Below, one piece after another: positions 38,786 through 47,972 of a stretch of 64,000 nt of DNA. The position numbers were made by a program, and so were the translations under genes. Origin of the DNA: Burkholderia sp. D-99 (GTDB lineage: Bacteria > Pseudomonadota > Gammaproteobacteria > Burkholderiales > Burkholderiaceae); the NCBI RefSeq assembly GCF_011605345.1, contig NZ_JAAOXM010000001.1, forward strand, positions 1,364,001 to 1,428,000, read 5' to 3'. Positions within the stretch are counted from its first letter, which is position 1; each line of letters starts with the position of its first letter. The notes under the pieces are model-generated. The model was given only the letters and a program-made list of their open reading frames with translations, had not been told where the DNA came from and made no database searches.

Positions 38786-40198
38786 TTACGACCAGTTCGC
38801 GTGGAAGCTGCCCGGCTTGTCGGTACGCTCGAACGTGTGCGCGCCGAAGAAGTCGCGCTGCGCCTGCACGAGGTTCGCCGGCAGCCGCTCGGAACGATAG
38901 CTGTCGAAGTACGCGACGGCCGACGCGAACGCCGGTACCGGCACGCCGGCCTTCACCGCGGCAACCACGACGTCGCGCAGCGACGCCTGGTAATTCGCGG
39001 CGATGTCCTTGAAGTACGGATCGAGCAGCAGGTTCGCGAGCGCCGGATCCTTCGCATACGCGTCGGTGATCTTCTGCAGGAAGCGCGCGCGGATGATGCA
39101 GCCCGCGCGGAAGATCTTCGCGATCGTCCCGAGATCGAGGCTCCAGCCGTACTCTTCGGACGCCGTGCGCAGTTGCGCGAAGCCCTGCGCGTACGAGATC
39201 ACCTTGCTCAGGTACAGCGCGCGGCGCACCGCTTCGACAAACGCGGCGCGATCGCCGTCGAACGGCACGGCGGCCGGGCCCGACAGGATCTTGCTGGCCG
39301 CGACACGCTCGGTCTTCAGCGACGACAGCACGCGCGCGAACACCGACTCAGTGATGAGCGGCAGCGGCACGCCGAGATCCAGCGCGTTCTGGCTCGTCCA
39401 CTTGCCGGTGCCCTTCTGCGCGGCGCGATCGAGGATCACGTCGACGAGGTGCTTGCCGGTCTCTTCGTCCTTCTTGCCGAAGATCTTCGACGTGATCTCG
39501 ATCAGGTAGCTGTCGAGCTCGCCCTGATTCCATTCGGTGTACACCGCGCCCAGTTCGTCGTTGGTCAGGCCCGCGACGTCCTTCAGCACCGAGTAGCTTT
39601 CGGCGATCAGCTGCATGTCGCCGTATTCGATGCCGTTGTGGACCATCTTCACGTAATGGCCCGCACCGTCCGGGCCCATGTATGCGACGCACGGCTCGCC
39701 GTCCGACGGCGCCTTCGCGGCGATCTGCTTGAGGATCGGCTCGACGAGGTCGTACGCGTCACGCTGGCCGCCGGGCATGATCGACGGGCCGCGCAGCGCG
39801 CCCTCTTCGCCGCCCGACACGCCGGTGCCGATGAAGTGCAGGCCCGATTGCGCGAGCTCCTGGTTGCGGCGGATCGTATCGGTGAAGTGCGTATTGCCGC
39901 CGTCGATCAGCACGTCGCCCTTCTCGAGCAGCGGCTTGAGCGATGCGATCGTCGCATCGGTCGCTTCGCCCGCCTTCACCATCATCAGGATCCGGCGCGG
40001 CGTTTCGAGCGACGCGACGAACTCCTCGAGCGTGTAGGTCGGCACCAGGTTGCGGCCGGGGAATTCGGCGATCAGTTCGTCGGTTTTCTCGCGGCTGCGG
40101 TTGTACACCGACACCGCGTAACCGCGGCTCTCGATATTGAGTGCGAGATTGCGGCCCATCACCGCGAGCCCGATCACACCGATTGCTTGTTTGCCCAT
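38786..40198 (-). CDS. gnd: 6-phosphogluconate dehydrogenase, decarboxylating
   Basis: The 470-residue enzyme oxidises and decarboxylates 6-phosphogluconate to ribulose 5-phosphate. It shows the NADP-binding loop [17 protein letters not shown] (residues 6-22), [14 protein letters not shown], the substrate motif [21 protein letters not shown] and the catalytic lysine in [17 protein letters not shown]. Length is that of the long dimeric form. It ends upstream of the DUF4148 gene; a short inverted repeat CTATTC-ATA-GAATAG lies at 38739-38753 downstream of its stop. Confidence 0.97.
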   Translation of the reverse strand: MGKQAIGVIGLAVMGRNLALNIESRGYAVSVYNRSREKTDELIAEFPGRNLVPTYTLEEFVASLETPRRILMMVKAGEATDATIASLKPLLEKGDVLIDGGNTHFTDTIRRNQELAQSGLHFIGTGVSGGEEGALRGPSIMPGGQRDAYDLVEPILKQIAAKAPSDGEPCVAYMGPDGAGHYVKMVHNGIEYGDMQLIAESYSVLKDVAGLTNDELGAVYTEWNQGELDSYLIEITSKIFGKKDEETGKHLVDVILDRAAQKGTGKWTSQNALDLGVPLPLITESVFARVLSSLKTERVAASKILSGPAAVPFDGDRAAFVEAVRRALYLSKVISYAQGFAQLRTASEEYGWSLDLGTIAKIFRAGCIIRARFLQKITDAYAKDPALANLLLDPYFKDIAANYQASLRDVVVAAVKAGVPVPAFASAVAYFDSYRSERLPANLVQAQRDFFGAHTFERTDKPGSFHANWS

Positions 40199-40295
40199 TA
40201 GTCAATTCTCCGGAAAAAACGGGGCGCGACCCGACCCGGGTCGCGCGCACAGGCGAAAGGATAGTGGAAACCCGGCGGCGATGCGCGCTTCCGTG

Positions 40296-40937
40296 TCATT
40301 GCTCCGCGTGCGGCAGCCGCCGGAACACGACGCTCAGGTTGTTCGCCGGCATCTCGACCACCTCGATGCAGTCGAGCCCGCGATCGAGGCCGAGCGCGAC
40401 GACGGTTTCGAGATCGCGCACGCCCCACGACGGGTCGCGGCTGCGCAACTGCAGGTCGAATGCCGCGTTCGACGGCGCCGTATGCCGACCCTCGCGGCGA
40501 TACGGCCCATACAGGAACAGCACGCCGCCCGGCCGCAGCAGGCGCGACGCGCCCGCGAACAGCGCGTCGGTGCAGGCCCAGGGCGAGATGTGAATCATGT
40601 TGATGCAGACGATCGCGTCGAGCGCGTCGACCGGCCACGACGCGTCGCGCACGTCGAACGCCAGCGGCCCGGCAACGTTGGCGAGGCCCGCATGGGCAAC
40701 CCACGCGGCGATCGAGCGCCGCGCCTGCGCATCGGGATCGCTCGGTTGCCAGTGCAGGCCAGGCAGCGCCTGCGCGAAGTGGACGACGTGCTGGCCCGTG
40801 CCGCTCGCGATTTCGAGCACGCGGCCGCTCGCCGGCAACACGTGGCGCAAGACGTCGAGGATCGGCCCGCGATTGCGTTCGGCCGCCGGCGCCGACAGCC
40901 GCGCGGACGGATCGGGCGAAGAGGTCGGGCCGGTCAC
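40296..40937 (-). CDS. DUF938 SAM-dependent methyltransferase
   Basis: From a GTG at 40937 the protein is 213 residues. It carries the DUF938 N-terminus SAPAAERNRGPILDVLRHVLP, the SAM-binding loop VLEIASGTGQHVVHFAQ (motif I) and INMIHISPW in the post-I region. The substrate is unknown. The GTG overlaps the sirtuin stop (GTGA), so the two are translationally coupled, and the long frame further upstream is a sirtuin shadow. Confidence 0.88.
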   Translation of the reverse strand: MTGPTSSPDPSARLSAPAAERNRGPILDVLRHVLPASGRVLEIASGTGQHVVHFAQALPGLHWQPSDPDAQARRSIAAWVAHAGLANVAGPLAFDVRDASWPVDALDAIVCINMIHISPWACTDALFAGASRLLRPGGVLFLYGPYRREGRHTAPSNAAFDLQLRSRDPSWGVRDLETVVALGLDRGLDCIEVVEMPANNLSVVFRRLPHAEQ

Positions 40938-41830
40938 GATGCCTGCTCCGGTGCGTGGCCCGCGAGGCCCAGCCGCGCGGTCAGCGCGTCGAGCGCGGGT
41001 GCGCAGCGCGCTTCGACCTTCAGCGTCAGCATCGGATCGGCGCGCGTATGGCCGAGATTGAGCGCGGCGACCGGCTTGTGCTGCGCCTGCGCCCACACGC
41101 AGAAGCGGTAGCCGGAATACACCATCAGCGACGAGCCGACGACGAACAGCGCATCGGCCGCATCGAGCGCCTGCGACGCGAGCGCCACGCGCTCGCGCGG
41201 CACGTTTTCGCCGAAGAACACGACCGCCGGCTTCAGCAGCCCGCCGCACGCGGGGCACGCCGGGATGCGGAACGTGTCGAGCGCCGCCCATTCGAGATGC
41301 GCGTCGCCATCCGCGGCCGGCTCGGCCTGCGCACCCAGCAGTTCAGGATTGTCGGCCTCGAGCATGACCTGGATCGTCGCGCGCGCATGATGCGCACCGC
41401 AGTCGAGGCACGTGACGCCGTCGATGCCGCCGTGCAGCTCGATTACGTCGCCGCTGCCCGCGCGCTGGTGCAGGCCGTCGACGTTCTGCGTGACGAGACG
41501 CTCGATCCGCCCTGCGCTGCCGAGCCGCGCCAGCGCGACGTGCGACCCGTTCGGCTGCGCGCGGCCGACGACGGGCCAGCCGATCATGCTGCGCGCCCAG
41601 TAGCGCCGCCGCGCGGCATCGGAGCCGAGGAATTCCTGGAACTGGATCGGTGGCGAGCGCATCCATTGGCCGTTGCGGTCGCGATAGCCGGGAATGCCGG
41701 AGTCGGTGCTGATGCCCGCGCCGGTCAGCACCAGCAGGCGTGGATGACGCTCGACGAACGTGTGCAACGCGTCGAGCGCGGCCGGATCGATGCCGGCGGT
41801 TGAGGGGTCGTGCAGGGCTTTGTCGTTCAT
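40934..41830 (-). CDS. NAD-dependent protein deacetylase, sirtuin family
   Basis: The 298-residue protein has all sirtuin landmarks: GAGISTDSGIPGYRD (37-51), QNVDGLH (115-121), catalytic His133 in ELHG, zinc cysteines C141/C144 and C192/C195, and the NAD motifs VVGSSL and LNLG. GIPGYRDRNGQW in place of GIPDFRS is typical of the class II sirtuin group. It should remove acyl groups from lysines using NAD+. It is the first gene of a two-gene unit with the DUF938 methyltransferase. Confidence 0.94.
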   Translation of the reverse strand: MNDKALHDPSTAGIDPAALDALHTFVERHPRLLVLTGAGISTDSGIPGYRDRNGQWMRSPPIQFQEFLGSDAARRRYWARSMIGWPVVGRAQPNGSHVALARLGSAGRIERLVTQNVDGLHQRAGSGDVIELHGGIDGVTCLDCGAHHARATIQVMLEADNPELLGAQAEPAADGDAHLEWAALDTFRIPACPACGGLLKPAVVFFGENVPRERVALASQALDAADALFVVGSSLMVYSGYRFCVWAQAQHKPVAALNLGHTRADPMLTLKVEARCAPALDALTARLGLAGHAPEQAS

Positions 41831-41953
41831 GTTGGCAACGCGTGATCAGGCGCGCCGGCAAGCCGTGCGCCCGCACGGGCAGCCAGGCACGCCAGCACAT
41901 GATACAGAACGCCGCGCGGCCGGGCCGATGGCTCGCGTCGCAAACCGGCGCAC

Positions 41954-42050
41954 AAAAAAAGACGCCCATCCGCCACTCGGCGATGGGCGCTTCAACAATT
42001 GATCCATCGGGGTAGTGGATCAACTGACAGCACAATTTCGCGGCGTCCGC
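41954..42050 (-). ncRNA. candidate small RNA with C-rich loop and terminator
   Basis: On the minus strand a stem-loop TTGATCCA-CTACCCCGA-TGGATCAA (42023-41999) is followed 8 bases later by a strong rho-independent terminator. The terminator has GCGCCCATC/GATGGGCGT arms (41990-41962), an inner GCC/GGC stem and a run of seven T (41960-41954). No protein gene ends before it in that direction, as the nearest gene on the right is on the plus strand, so the terminator has no other explanation. The exposed CUACCCCGA loop resembles C-rich seed loops that pair with Shine-Dalgarno sites. The 5' end is not defined; no clear promoter was found, so the upper boundary is approximate. Confidence 0.5.
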
Positions 42051-42866
42051 CATGCTGCGGCCGGCAAACGCTTCCCCTGGACTGCTTGTGTTCCGCGATG
42101 CCGAATGCATCGATGCGCTGCCGGCTTTCCGGTGCGATCCGGCTCTGCCCCGCCACGCCGACGCGATGCACGGCGCACGCACACCTACGCCGCGCGACGG
42201 CTCGCGTTGCGCGCGGCAGCATGACGATCCGGGATCCGGGCCGGGCCATCCACAGGCATTCGAAGTTCATCCCCGACGGCCGACCGGCACCAGTCGGCCT
42301 CGTGCGTCACAGCTGCACGTCGTCGTTCAGAACAAACCCGATTGCTCGGATGGAACGGAAAGCCGCGCGCTCACGTCGCCTCAATCAACGGCGAATCGAA
42401 TACGCGGGCAGGTCGGCGATTCATGTTTGCAACACGATACGTTGCGATTCGGTCTGTTTTCATTCTCTTGTCCCCGTCTCCGATACGTCCGACCCACTGA
42501 AGCGATCGCCGGACCGACTGCGTCCGCGACCGCGCTCACGGCCCGTACAGATATGCAAGGAGCGCACCATGCTTCATGCCGCAAGGCCGCGCGGGCCGAA
42601 GCGGGGCCATCGTGGTGAATCGCGCACCGGCAAGCAGCGCGAACGTTTCGAAACTGAAACGCGTGCCGGATCGGCGAGCGTCGGCCAGACATGCCGTCAT
42701 GCCGCGCCGGCCCGGTCCGCGCCGATATCACGTCGTTGCATCTGCGCGCTCGCCGGTCAGCTTACAATCGCCCCACAGTGCCGCATACACGTGAATAGCG
42801 TGCGGGCCCGCCCCGGCATTCCTCGCGCACCTCGCCGCCACCTGACCGGAGCCTTCTACCCGACGC
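42051..42866. other. intergenic region without recognisable gene
   Basis: The frames here (up to 291 codons on the plus strand) are rich in Arg, Cys, Ser and Pro with no domain pattern and no ribosome-binding sites, so I regard them as chance frames. A TACAAT box at 42763-42768 could be the -10 of the GNAT gene, with no good -35 at the right distance. Confidence 0.5.
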
Positions 42867-43598
42867 ATGCCTGACACACACGACTGGCTGGATATCGACT
42901 ACCGGACGCTGTTCCGGCTGTATCCGGATCGCCGGATCGAACGCGAGAACGATCCCGACTGCTCGCCCGGGCCGCGTTTCTGGCTCGGCAGATGCGTGGA
43001 CGGCAGCGTGGCAGGCGTACGCGCCGACGTGCCCACCCCTGTCGCACACGAACTGGCGCGCCTGGCAGACAGCGAACCGCCGTTGGCGGACCGCATGCAG
43101 CCCGCGCATCTCGAACGCTATCTCGCGCTGCTCGCCCCTGTTCCGCACTGGAACATCGGCCTCGTCTACGCGCTGCCGCACGCACTCGGTTTCGACACCG
43201 ACGCGCACGTCGCGCTGATCGATGGCGACAGCGACGCAGGTCGGCATCTGCTGCATGCGCTGTCTACACACGGGATGCCCGACGGCCTGTTCTCGATGGG
43301 GTTTCGAAGCAGCGCCGATCTGTGGGCGCCGTGGTGCGCGGCCGTCGTCGACGGAGAAGTCGCGTCCGTCGCATTCGCCGCGCGGCTATCCGGTGTCGGT
43401 GCCGAACTCGGTCTCGCGACGGCCCCGGCATTTCGGGGGCGCGGCCTCGCCGCGACGGTGACCGCAGCGTGGTCGCGGCTGCCGTCGCTTCAAACACGCA
43501 CGCTGTTCTACAGCACCGACAGCGGCAACCGCGCGTCGCAACGCGTGGCGTCGCGCCTTGGCCTCACGCTGCGCGGCACGACGCTGCGGGTGGCGTAG
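42867..43598 (+). CDS. GNAT-family N-acetyltransferase
   Basis: The 243-residue protein has a divergent N-terminal half and a C-terminal GNAT core: WCAAVVDGEVASVAFAARLSG, the acetyl-CoA loop FRGRGLAATVTAAW (about 193-206) and the final STDSGNRASQRVASRLGL, typical of FR47-like members. The acceptor substrate is unknown. Single gene, followed by a convergent lprI-like gene 21 bp away. Confidence 0.86.
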   Translation: MPDTHDWLDIDYRTLFRLYPDRRIERENDPDCSPGPRFWLGRCVDGSVAGVRADVPTPVAHELARLADSEPPLADRMQPAHLERYLALLAPVPHWNIGLVYALPHALGFDTDAHVALIDGDSDAGRHLLHALSTHGMPDGLFSMGFRSSADLWAPWCAAVVDGEVASVAFAARLSGVGAELGLATAPAFRGRGLAATVTAAWSRLPSLQTRTLFYSTDSGNRASQRVASRLGLTLRGTTLRVA

Positions 43599-43619
43599 CG
43601 CCGGGGCCGGCGCAACATC

Positions 43620-44018
43620 TCAACGAAAGGCCTCGATGACCTTGACGCGACGTTCGGTTTCGTCGACGAAGCAACCGTCAACCTCCACGAGCCCGAGCGT
43701 GCCGCCGGCATCGGGCTGCCGCGATTCGGCGCAGCCGGCATCCCGCGCCTTGAGCCAGCGGCGCTCGTCATCGCGCAACCTCGCCTTGCCCTGCGCATCC
43801 AGGCTCGCCATCTTCGTCTTGTAGGCGGCATTCAACCGTTTGTCGGCCGCGTCGTATTTCAGCCGCAGGCAATTGCGGATGTCGGCCGTGTAGCCCGTTT
43901 GCTCGGCGGTCTTGCAGATGGCGGCACGCTCCGCATCGTCCGCGAGCGCGTCGGACGCGACCGCGAAGAGCATCGCACTCGCCGCCAGACCGATCACCCC
44001 ATATTGAAGCGCGTTCAT
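43620..44018 (-). CDS. LprI-like (DUF1311) periplasmic protein
   Basis: The 132-residue protein has a Sec signal peptide (cleavage after DALA near residue 27) and the DUF1311 core: C35 in AAICKTAEQ, C50 in IRNCLRLKYDAADKRLNAAYK, the segment ARLRDDERRWLKARDAGCAE and a later cysteine in VDGCFVDETERR. Some members, such as mycobacterial LprI, inhibit lysozyme. A function here is not shown. It is the second possible lysozyme inhibitor in the window. Confidence 0.85.
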   Translation of the reverse strand: MNALQYGVIGLAASAMLFAVASDALADDAERAAICKTAEQTGYTADIRNCLRLKYDAADKRLNAAYKTKMASLDAQGKARLRDDERRWLKARDAGCAESRQPDAGGTLGLVEVDGCFVDETERRVKVIEAFR

Positions 44019-44216
44019 CCGGATTCGTTTTATTCAATGACGGAAGGCACCGATTATGCCCGGCCTGCTGCCCGCATGGCCCTCTTTGGCTCGACGTCGC
44101 CGGTCGCGCTCGATCGGGCGGCGCGCACACCGTGCCGCGCGGCCGGCGTGCAAACACGCTAGCATTCGGACACGCAACGTCGCGCGTTCGCTTTGCACCG
44201 CCTCCAAGGACTCGAC

Positions 44217-45176
44217 ATGACCACGCCCGCCCCTGCCCGCTCCGACGTCGCGCATCGCGTCTTTTCGGCCGGGCAGTTGTCGATCGGCCTCACGCTTCCG
44301 CTGCTTCGCACCGGCCATGTCGTCGCCGACTTCGGCAAGCAACTCGAACTCGCAGCGCTGGCCGATACGCTCGGCTTTCGCGCGCTGTGGATTCGCGACG
44401 TGCCGCTGAACAGCGCCGACTACCCCGACCCGGTCGGCCACCTCGACCCGTGGGTACTGCTCGGCGCACTGGCGGCACGCACGCGCCGGATTGCGCTCGC
44501 CAGCGGCGCGATCGTGCTGCCGCTGCGTCATCCGCTGCATATCGCGAAAGGCGCGTTGTCGGTCGCGACGCTGTCGGGCGGACGCTTCATCCTCGGGCTC
44601 GGCTCCGGCGACCGGCCGCCCGAATATGCGGCGTTCGGCGTCGATGCGGAAACGCGACGCGACCGGTACCGCGCGCACTGGGACATCGTCGCGGCCGCGC
44701 TCGGTGTGCCATCGCGCGTGCTGCCCGACGAAGCGCCGCCCGATGCGCCCGAATTCACGCTGCTGCCGCGCGGCGCCGACGCGGTGCCGATGCTGGCGGT
44801 CGGCTCGGGCGGGCAAAGCGTCGACTGGATCGCGCGTCACTCGATCGGCTGGATGACGTACCACCGCGATCCGGACACGCAGCGCGCACGCTATTCGATG
44901 TGGCGCGCAGCGGTCGACCGGCTCGCGCAGCCGGCCTTTCGCGCGTTCGGCGTGTCGATGCGACTCGACCTCGTCGCGGATCCCGATGCGCCGGCCACCG
45001 CATTGCCGCTCGGCTATGCAACCGGACGCCGCGCATTGATCGACATCCTGCAGGACATGCGCGCGGCGGGCACGCATCACGTCACGCTGAATCCGGGATC
45101 GGACCGGCCCGTGCGCGACGTCGTCGAAGAAATTGCAGAACACGTTTTGCCGGTCTTTCACGACCAGCAAGCGTGA
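44217..45176 (+). CDS. LLM-class flavin-dependent oxidoreductase
   Basis: From the ATG at 44217, preceded by AAGGA, the protein is 319 residues. It has the luciferase-like TIM barrel features: SIGLTLPLLRTGHVVADFGKQ near the N-terminus, LGFRALWIRDVPL, LASGAIVLPLRHPLHIAKGALSVATLSGGRFILGLGSGD and the late VGSGGQSVDWIARHSIGWMTY. This pattern suggests a defined LLM subgroup that uses FMN, with unknown substrate. It stands alone, followed by a perfect palindrome. Confidence 0.9.
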   Translation: MTTPAPARSDVAHRVFSAGQLSIGLTLPLLRTGHVVADFGKQLELAALADTLGFRALWIRDVPLNSADYPDPVGHLDPWVLLGALAARTRRIALASGAIVLPLRHPLHIAKGALSVATLSGGRFILGLGSGDRPPEYAAFGVDAETRRDRYRAHWDIVAAALGVPSRVLPDEAPPDAPEFTLLPRGADAVPMLAVGSGGQSVDWIARHSIGWMTYHRDPDTQRARYSMWRAAVDRLAQPAFRAFGVSMRLDLVADPDAPATALPLGYATGRRALIDILQDMRAAGTHHVTLNPGSDRPVRDVVEEIAEHVLPVFHDQQA

Positions 45177-45186
45177 TTTGGAAGGA

Positions 45187-45204
45187 CTCCGGATTAATCC
45201 GGAG
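45187..45204. terminator. 18-bp palindrome downstream of LLM gene
   Basis: CTCCGGATTAATCCGGAG is a perfect palindrome 10 bases after the stop. No T-run follows. It could be a weak terminator or a regulatory site in the 300-bp gap before the MscS-type gene, which otherwise shows nothing recognisable. Confidence 0.4.
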
Positions 45205-45476
45205 CAATGCGCACATCGCTCACCGTTGCTGGCCAGCATGATTTACAAAATCCTTTCACATCCGGTAATCGAGACGCGGCACCCTATCTGACTGCCTGCA
45301 GTCTGTGCCACGCACATGATCGCGAAAACGCGCCGCAAATGCCCGCGCCGCATCGGGCATGCCCGATTCGAATGGTCGTCGACGGAACTATTCGGTTCCG
45401 ATCGCGATCATGTTAACTTCCGTCCATCGTTCAGCCCGGCGGGCCGCGCGCCGATGCGCGCCCGCATGCCCACCCC

Positions 45477-47945
45477 ATGCGACATATCCTCCTCGGCTGG
45501 CTGCTTGCCGCCGTCGTCTCGGCCGCCCATGCGGCCGCTCCCGCCCCGGCCACCGCGTCGGCCGCTTCCGGCACCGCGCCCGCGCTGACACCGCAACAGG
45601 CGCAGCAGGCACTCAATGTGCTCGAAAATCCGCGCGATCGCGCGCAGGTCGAAACGACGCTGCGTGCGATCGCGGCCGTCGGCGCGCTTGCCGCACCCGC
45701 GGTCGCGGCGAGCGATGCGGCTGCGGCCAGCGGCGCGTCGGCTGTCGCGGCCCCGGGTGCGCTCACGTCGAACGGGCTCGCGTCGATGCTCGTCCGGCAG
45801 GGATCCCGCTGGACCACCGAGATCGGCGGTGCGCTGAAGGAGTCGCTGCGCTCGCTGCTCGATATCGGCTCGGTTGGAAGCTGGTGGCATGACAGGCTGG
45901 TGCGAGCCGACGAGCGAGCGGATCTCGCGCACGCGCTCTGGATCATCATCGCCGTGCTCGTGCCCGCGCTCTTCGTCGAATGGTTTGCGAAGCGGCTGTT
46001 GCGACGCGCGCTGGCCGCGGTGGCCGCACGGCGTGCCGACACGTCGCGCCGCACCGCGCCAGACTCCGCCACGCCCGACGACGACAACGCGCCGCCGGAC
46101 ACACCCGCCAAACCCAACGCCGCCGACGCTCCCAACGCCGCCCCCGCATCGTCGCAAGGCCGCGGCCACGCGCGCCGTCACACCACGCTGCTGCACCGGA
46201 TGCCGCGCGCGCTCGTCAGCCTCGCGTTGCGTGCCGTGCCGCTGCTCGTGTTCGTCGGCGTCGCGAGCCTGACGATGTCGGCGATCGGCGATACGGGCAC
46301 CCCGATCGAATCCGCGCTCGAGGCGCTGATCGACATCTACGTGATCTGCCGCCTCGTCACGATCGTCAGCCGGCTGTTCTTCCAGCCCGATGCACGGCAA
46401 TTGCGGTTGCTGCATATCAGCGACGCGTGGGCCGATTTCGCGCAACGCTCGATCGCGCGGATCGTGATCGTGGTCGGCGCCTGCACGGCCGCTGTCGAGA
46501 TCGCCGCGAACTTCGGTCTCAGCGAGGCCGGTCACGTCGCGCTGCTGAAAGCCGTCGCGCTCGTCGGGCACCTGATGGTGTCGGCACTGATCCTGCAGTG
46601 CCGCCAGCCGGTCGCCGCGCGAATCCGCGCGGCCGGCGACGACCGTCCGTCCTTCGCGATGGTCGCGAATGCGCTCGCCGACGCATGGGCGCCCGTGTCG
46701 GTATTCATCGTGATGGCGTTGTGGTTCGTGTGGGCGCTCGACGTCCACAACGGCTATCGCGTGCTGATCACGCTCGGCGGCCGCTCGATCGCCGTGATGA
46801 TCGGCATGCGGATGGTGTCGATCGTCGTGTTCGGCGCGCTCGCGCGGCTGTTCCAGGGCCGCGAAGAAGACCGCACGCTCGTCCATCTGCACGCGTACCG
46901 CTACTACCCGCTGCTGCGCCAGATCGTGTCGGGCGCGATCGGCATCGTGACCATCGTGTTGCTGCTGCAGATCTGGGGCGTGCCGATCTTCCGTGCGTTC
47001 GAAACCGGCACGATCGGCCACCGGCTCGCGTCGGCGCTGGTGACGATCGCGGTTGCGGCCGTCGTCGCGCTCATCGTGTGGGAAGCCGCGAACATCGCGA
47101 TCGAGCGCCGCCTGCAGCGATGGACACGCGAAGGCAATCTCGTGCGCGCGGCGCGACTGCGCACGCTGCTGCCGATGTTGCGCTCGCTGCTGTTCGTGAT
47201 GATCGCGCTCGTCGTCGTGCTGACGGGCCTCAGCCAGCTCGGCGTGAACGTCGGCCCGCTGCTTGCCGGCGCGAGCATCTTCGGCGTCGCGCTCGGCTTC
47301 GGCTCGCAGAAGCTCGTGCAGGATTTCATCACCGGGATCTTCCTGCTGATGGAAAACGCGATGCAGGTTGGCGACTGGGTCACGCTCGCCGGCGTGTCGG
47401 GCACGGTCGAGTACCTGTCGATCCGCACCGTGCGACTGCGCGCGGGCGACGGATCGCTGTACACGATCCCGTTCAGCTCGGTGACGACCGTCAACAACAC
47501 GAATCGCGGGCTCGGCAACGCGGCCGTCAAGATCAGCATTGCCTATGGCGAGGATATCGATCGCGCGATCGCGACGCTGAAGGAGATCGGCGCCGCGTTG
47601 CGCGACGATCCGAAATACCGCGACGGCATCCTGTCGGACTTCAGCTACTGGGGTATCGACCAGGTCGACGGCGCGACGCTCGCGCTAGCCGGACAGATGC
47701 AATGCACGGACTCGACGCGCTGGAGCGTGCAGCGTGAATTCAACCGGCGGATCGCGGAGACGTTCCGCGAACGCGGCATCCGGATCGCCAATCCGCAGCG
47801 CAGCGTCGTTGCGTACGCGGACGGATCGCGGCCTGTCGTCGATGGCGAAAACGGCAGCAACGGCGAAAACACCAGCAACGGCCATGCTGCCGAACCGACG
47901 GCCCGGCCGCCGTCGCCCGTCGAACCGGAGCGCAAGCCGGGTTGA
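45477..47945 (+). CDS. large MscS-family mechanosensitive channel
   Basis: The 822-residue protein begins with a signal peptide (cleavage after AAHA near residue 19). A periplasmic N-terminal region and a low-complexity Asp/Pro/Ala cytoplasmic loop (about 185-240) come next, then a series of membrane segments. The MscS core is at about 560-740: the pore helix LLAGASIFGVALGFGSQKLVQDFITGIF, then the beta domain VGDWVTLAGVSGTVEYLSIRTVRLR and IPFSSVTTVNN. Size and layout resemble YbiO-type channels that open on osmotic downshock. The Asn/Gly-rich tail is unusual. Convergent with the TetR gene. Confidence 0.92.
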   Translation: MRHILLGWLLAAVVSAAHAAAPAPATASAASGTAPALTPQQAQQALNVLENPRDRAQVETTLRAIAAVGALAAPAVAASDAAAASGASAVAAPGALTSNGLASMLVRQGSRWTTEIGGALKESLRSLLDIGSVGSWWHDRLVRADERADLAHALWIIIAVLVPALFVEWFAKRLLRRALAAVAARRADTSRRTAPDSATPDDDNAPPDTPAKPNAADAPNAAPASSQGRGHARRHTTLLHRMPRALVSLALRAVPLLVFVGVASLTMSAIGDTGTPIESALEALIDIYVICRLVTIVSRLFFQPDARQLRLLHISDAWADFAQRSIARIVIVVGACTAAVEIAANFGLSEAGHVALLKAVALVGHLMVSALILQCRQPVAARIRAAGDDRPSFAMVANALADAWAPVSVFIVMALWFVWALDVHNGYRVLITLGGRSIAVMIGMRMVSIVVFGALARLFQGREEDRTLVHLHAYRYYPLLRQIVSGAIGIVTIVLLLQIWGVPIFRAFETGTIGHRLASALVTIAVAAVVALIVWEAANIAIERRLQRWTREGNLVRAARLRTLLPMLRSLLFVMIALVVVLTGLSQLGVNVGPLLAGASIFGVALGFGSQKLVQDFITGIFLLMENAMQVGDWVTLAGVSGTVEYLSIRTVRLRAGDGSLYTIPFSSVTTVNNTNRGLGNAAVKISIAYGEDIDRAIATLKEIGAALRDDPKYRDGILSDFSYWGIDQVDGATLALAGQMQCTDSTRWSVQREFNRRIAETFRERGIRIANPQRSVVAYADGSRPVVDGENGSNGENTSNGHAAEPTARPPSPVEPERKPG

Positions 47946-47972
47946 CCGGCCGGGGCCGACGGGGCGCCGCGT

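Noticed and set aside
41992..42270. 92-codon minus-strand frame, and the in-frame MADAAKLCCQLIHYP reading over the stem-loop
   Set aside because: The reading passes straight through a strong terminator hairpin and has no ribosome-binding site; RNA structure explains the sequence better than coding.
41999..42874. 291-codon plus-strand frame in the gap before the GNAT gene
   Set aside because: Composition (Arg, Cys, Ser, Pro), no ribosome-binding site, no domain pattern, and it runs into the GNAT gene in another frame.
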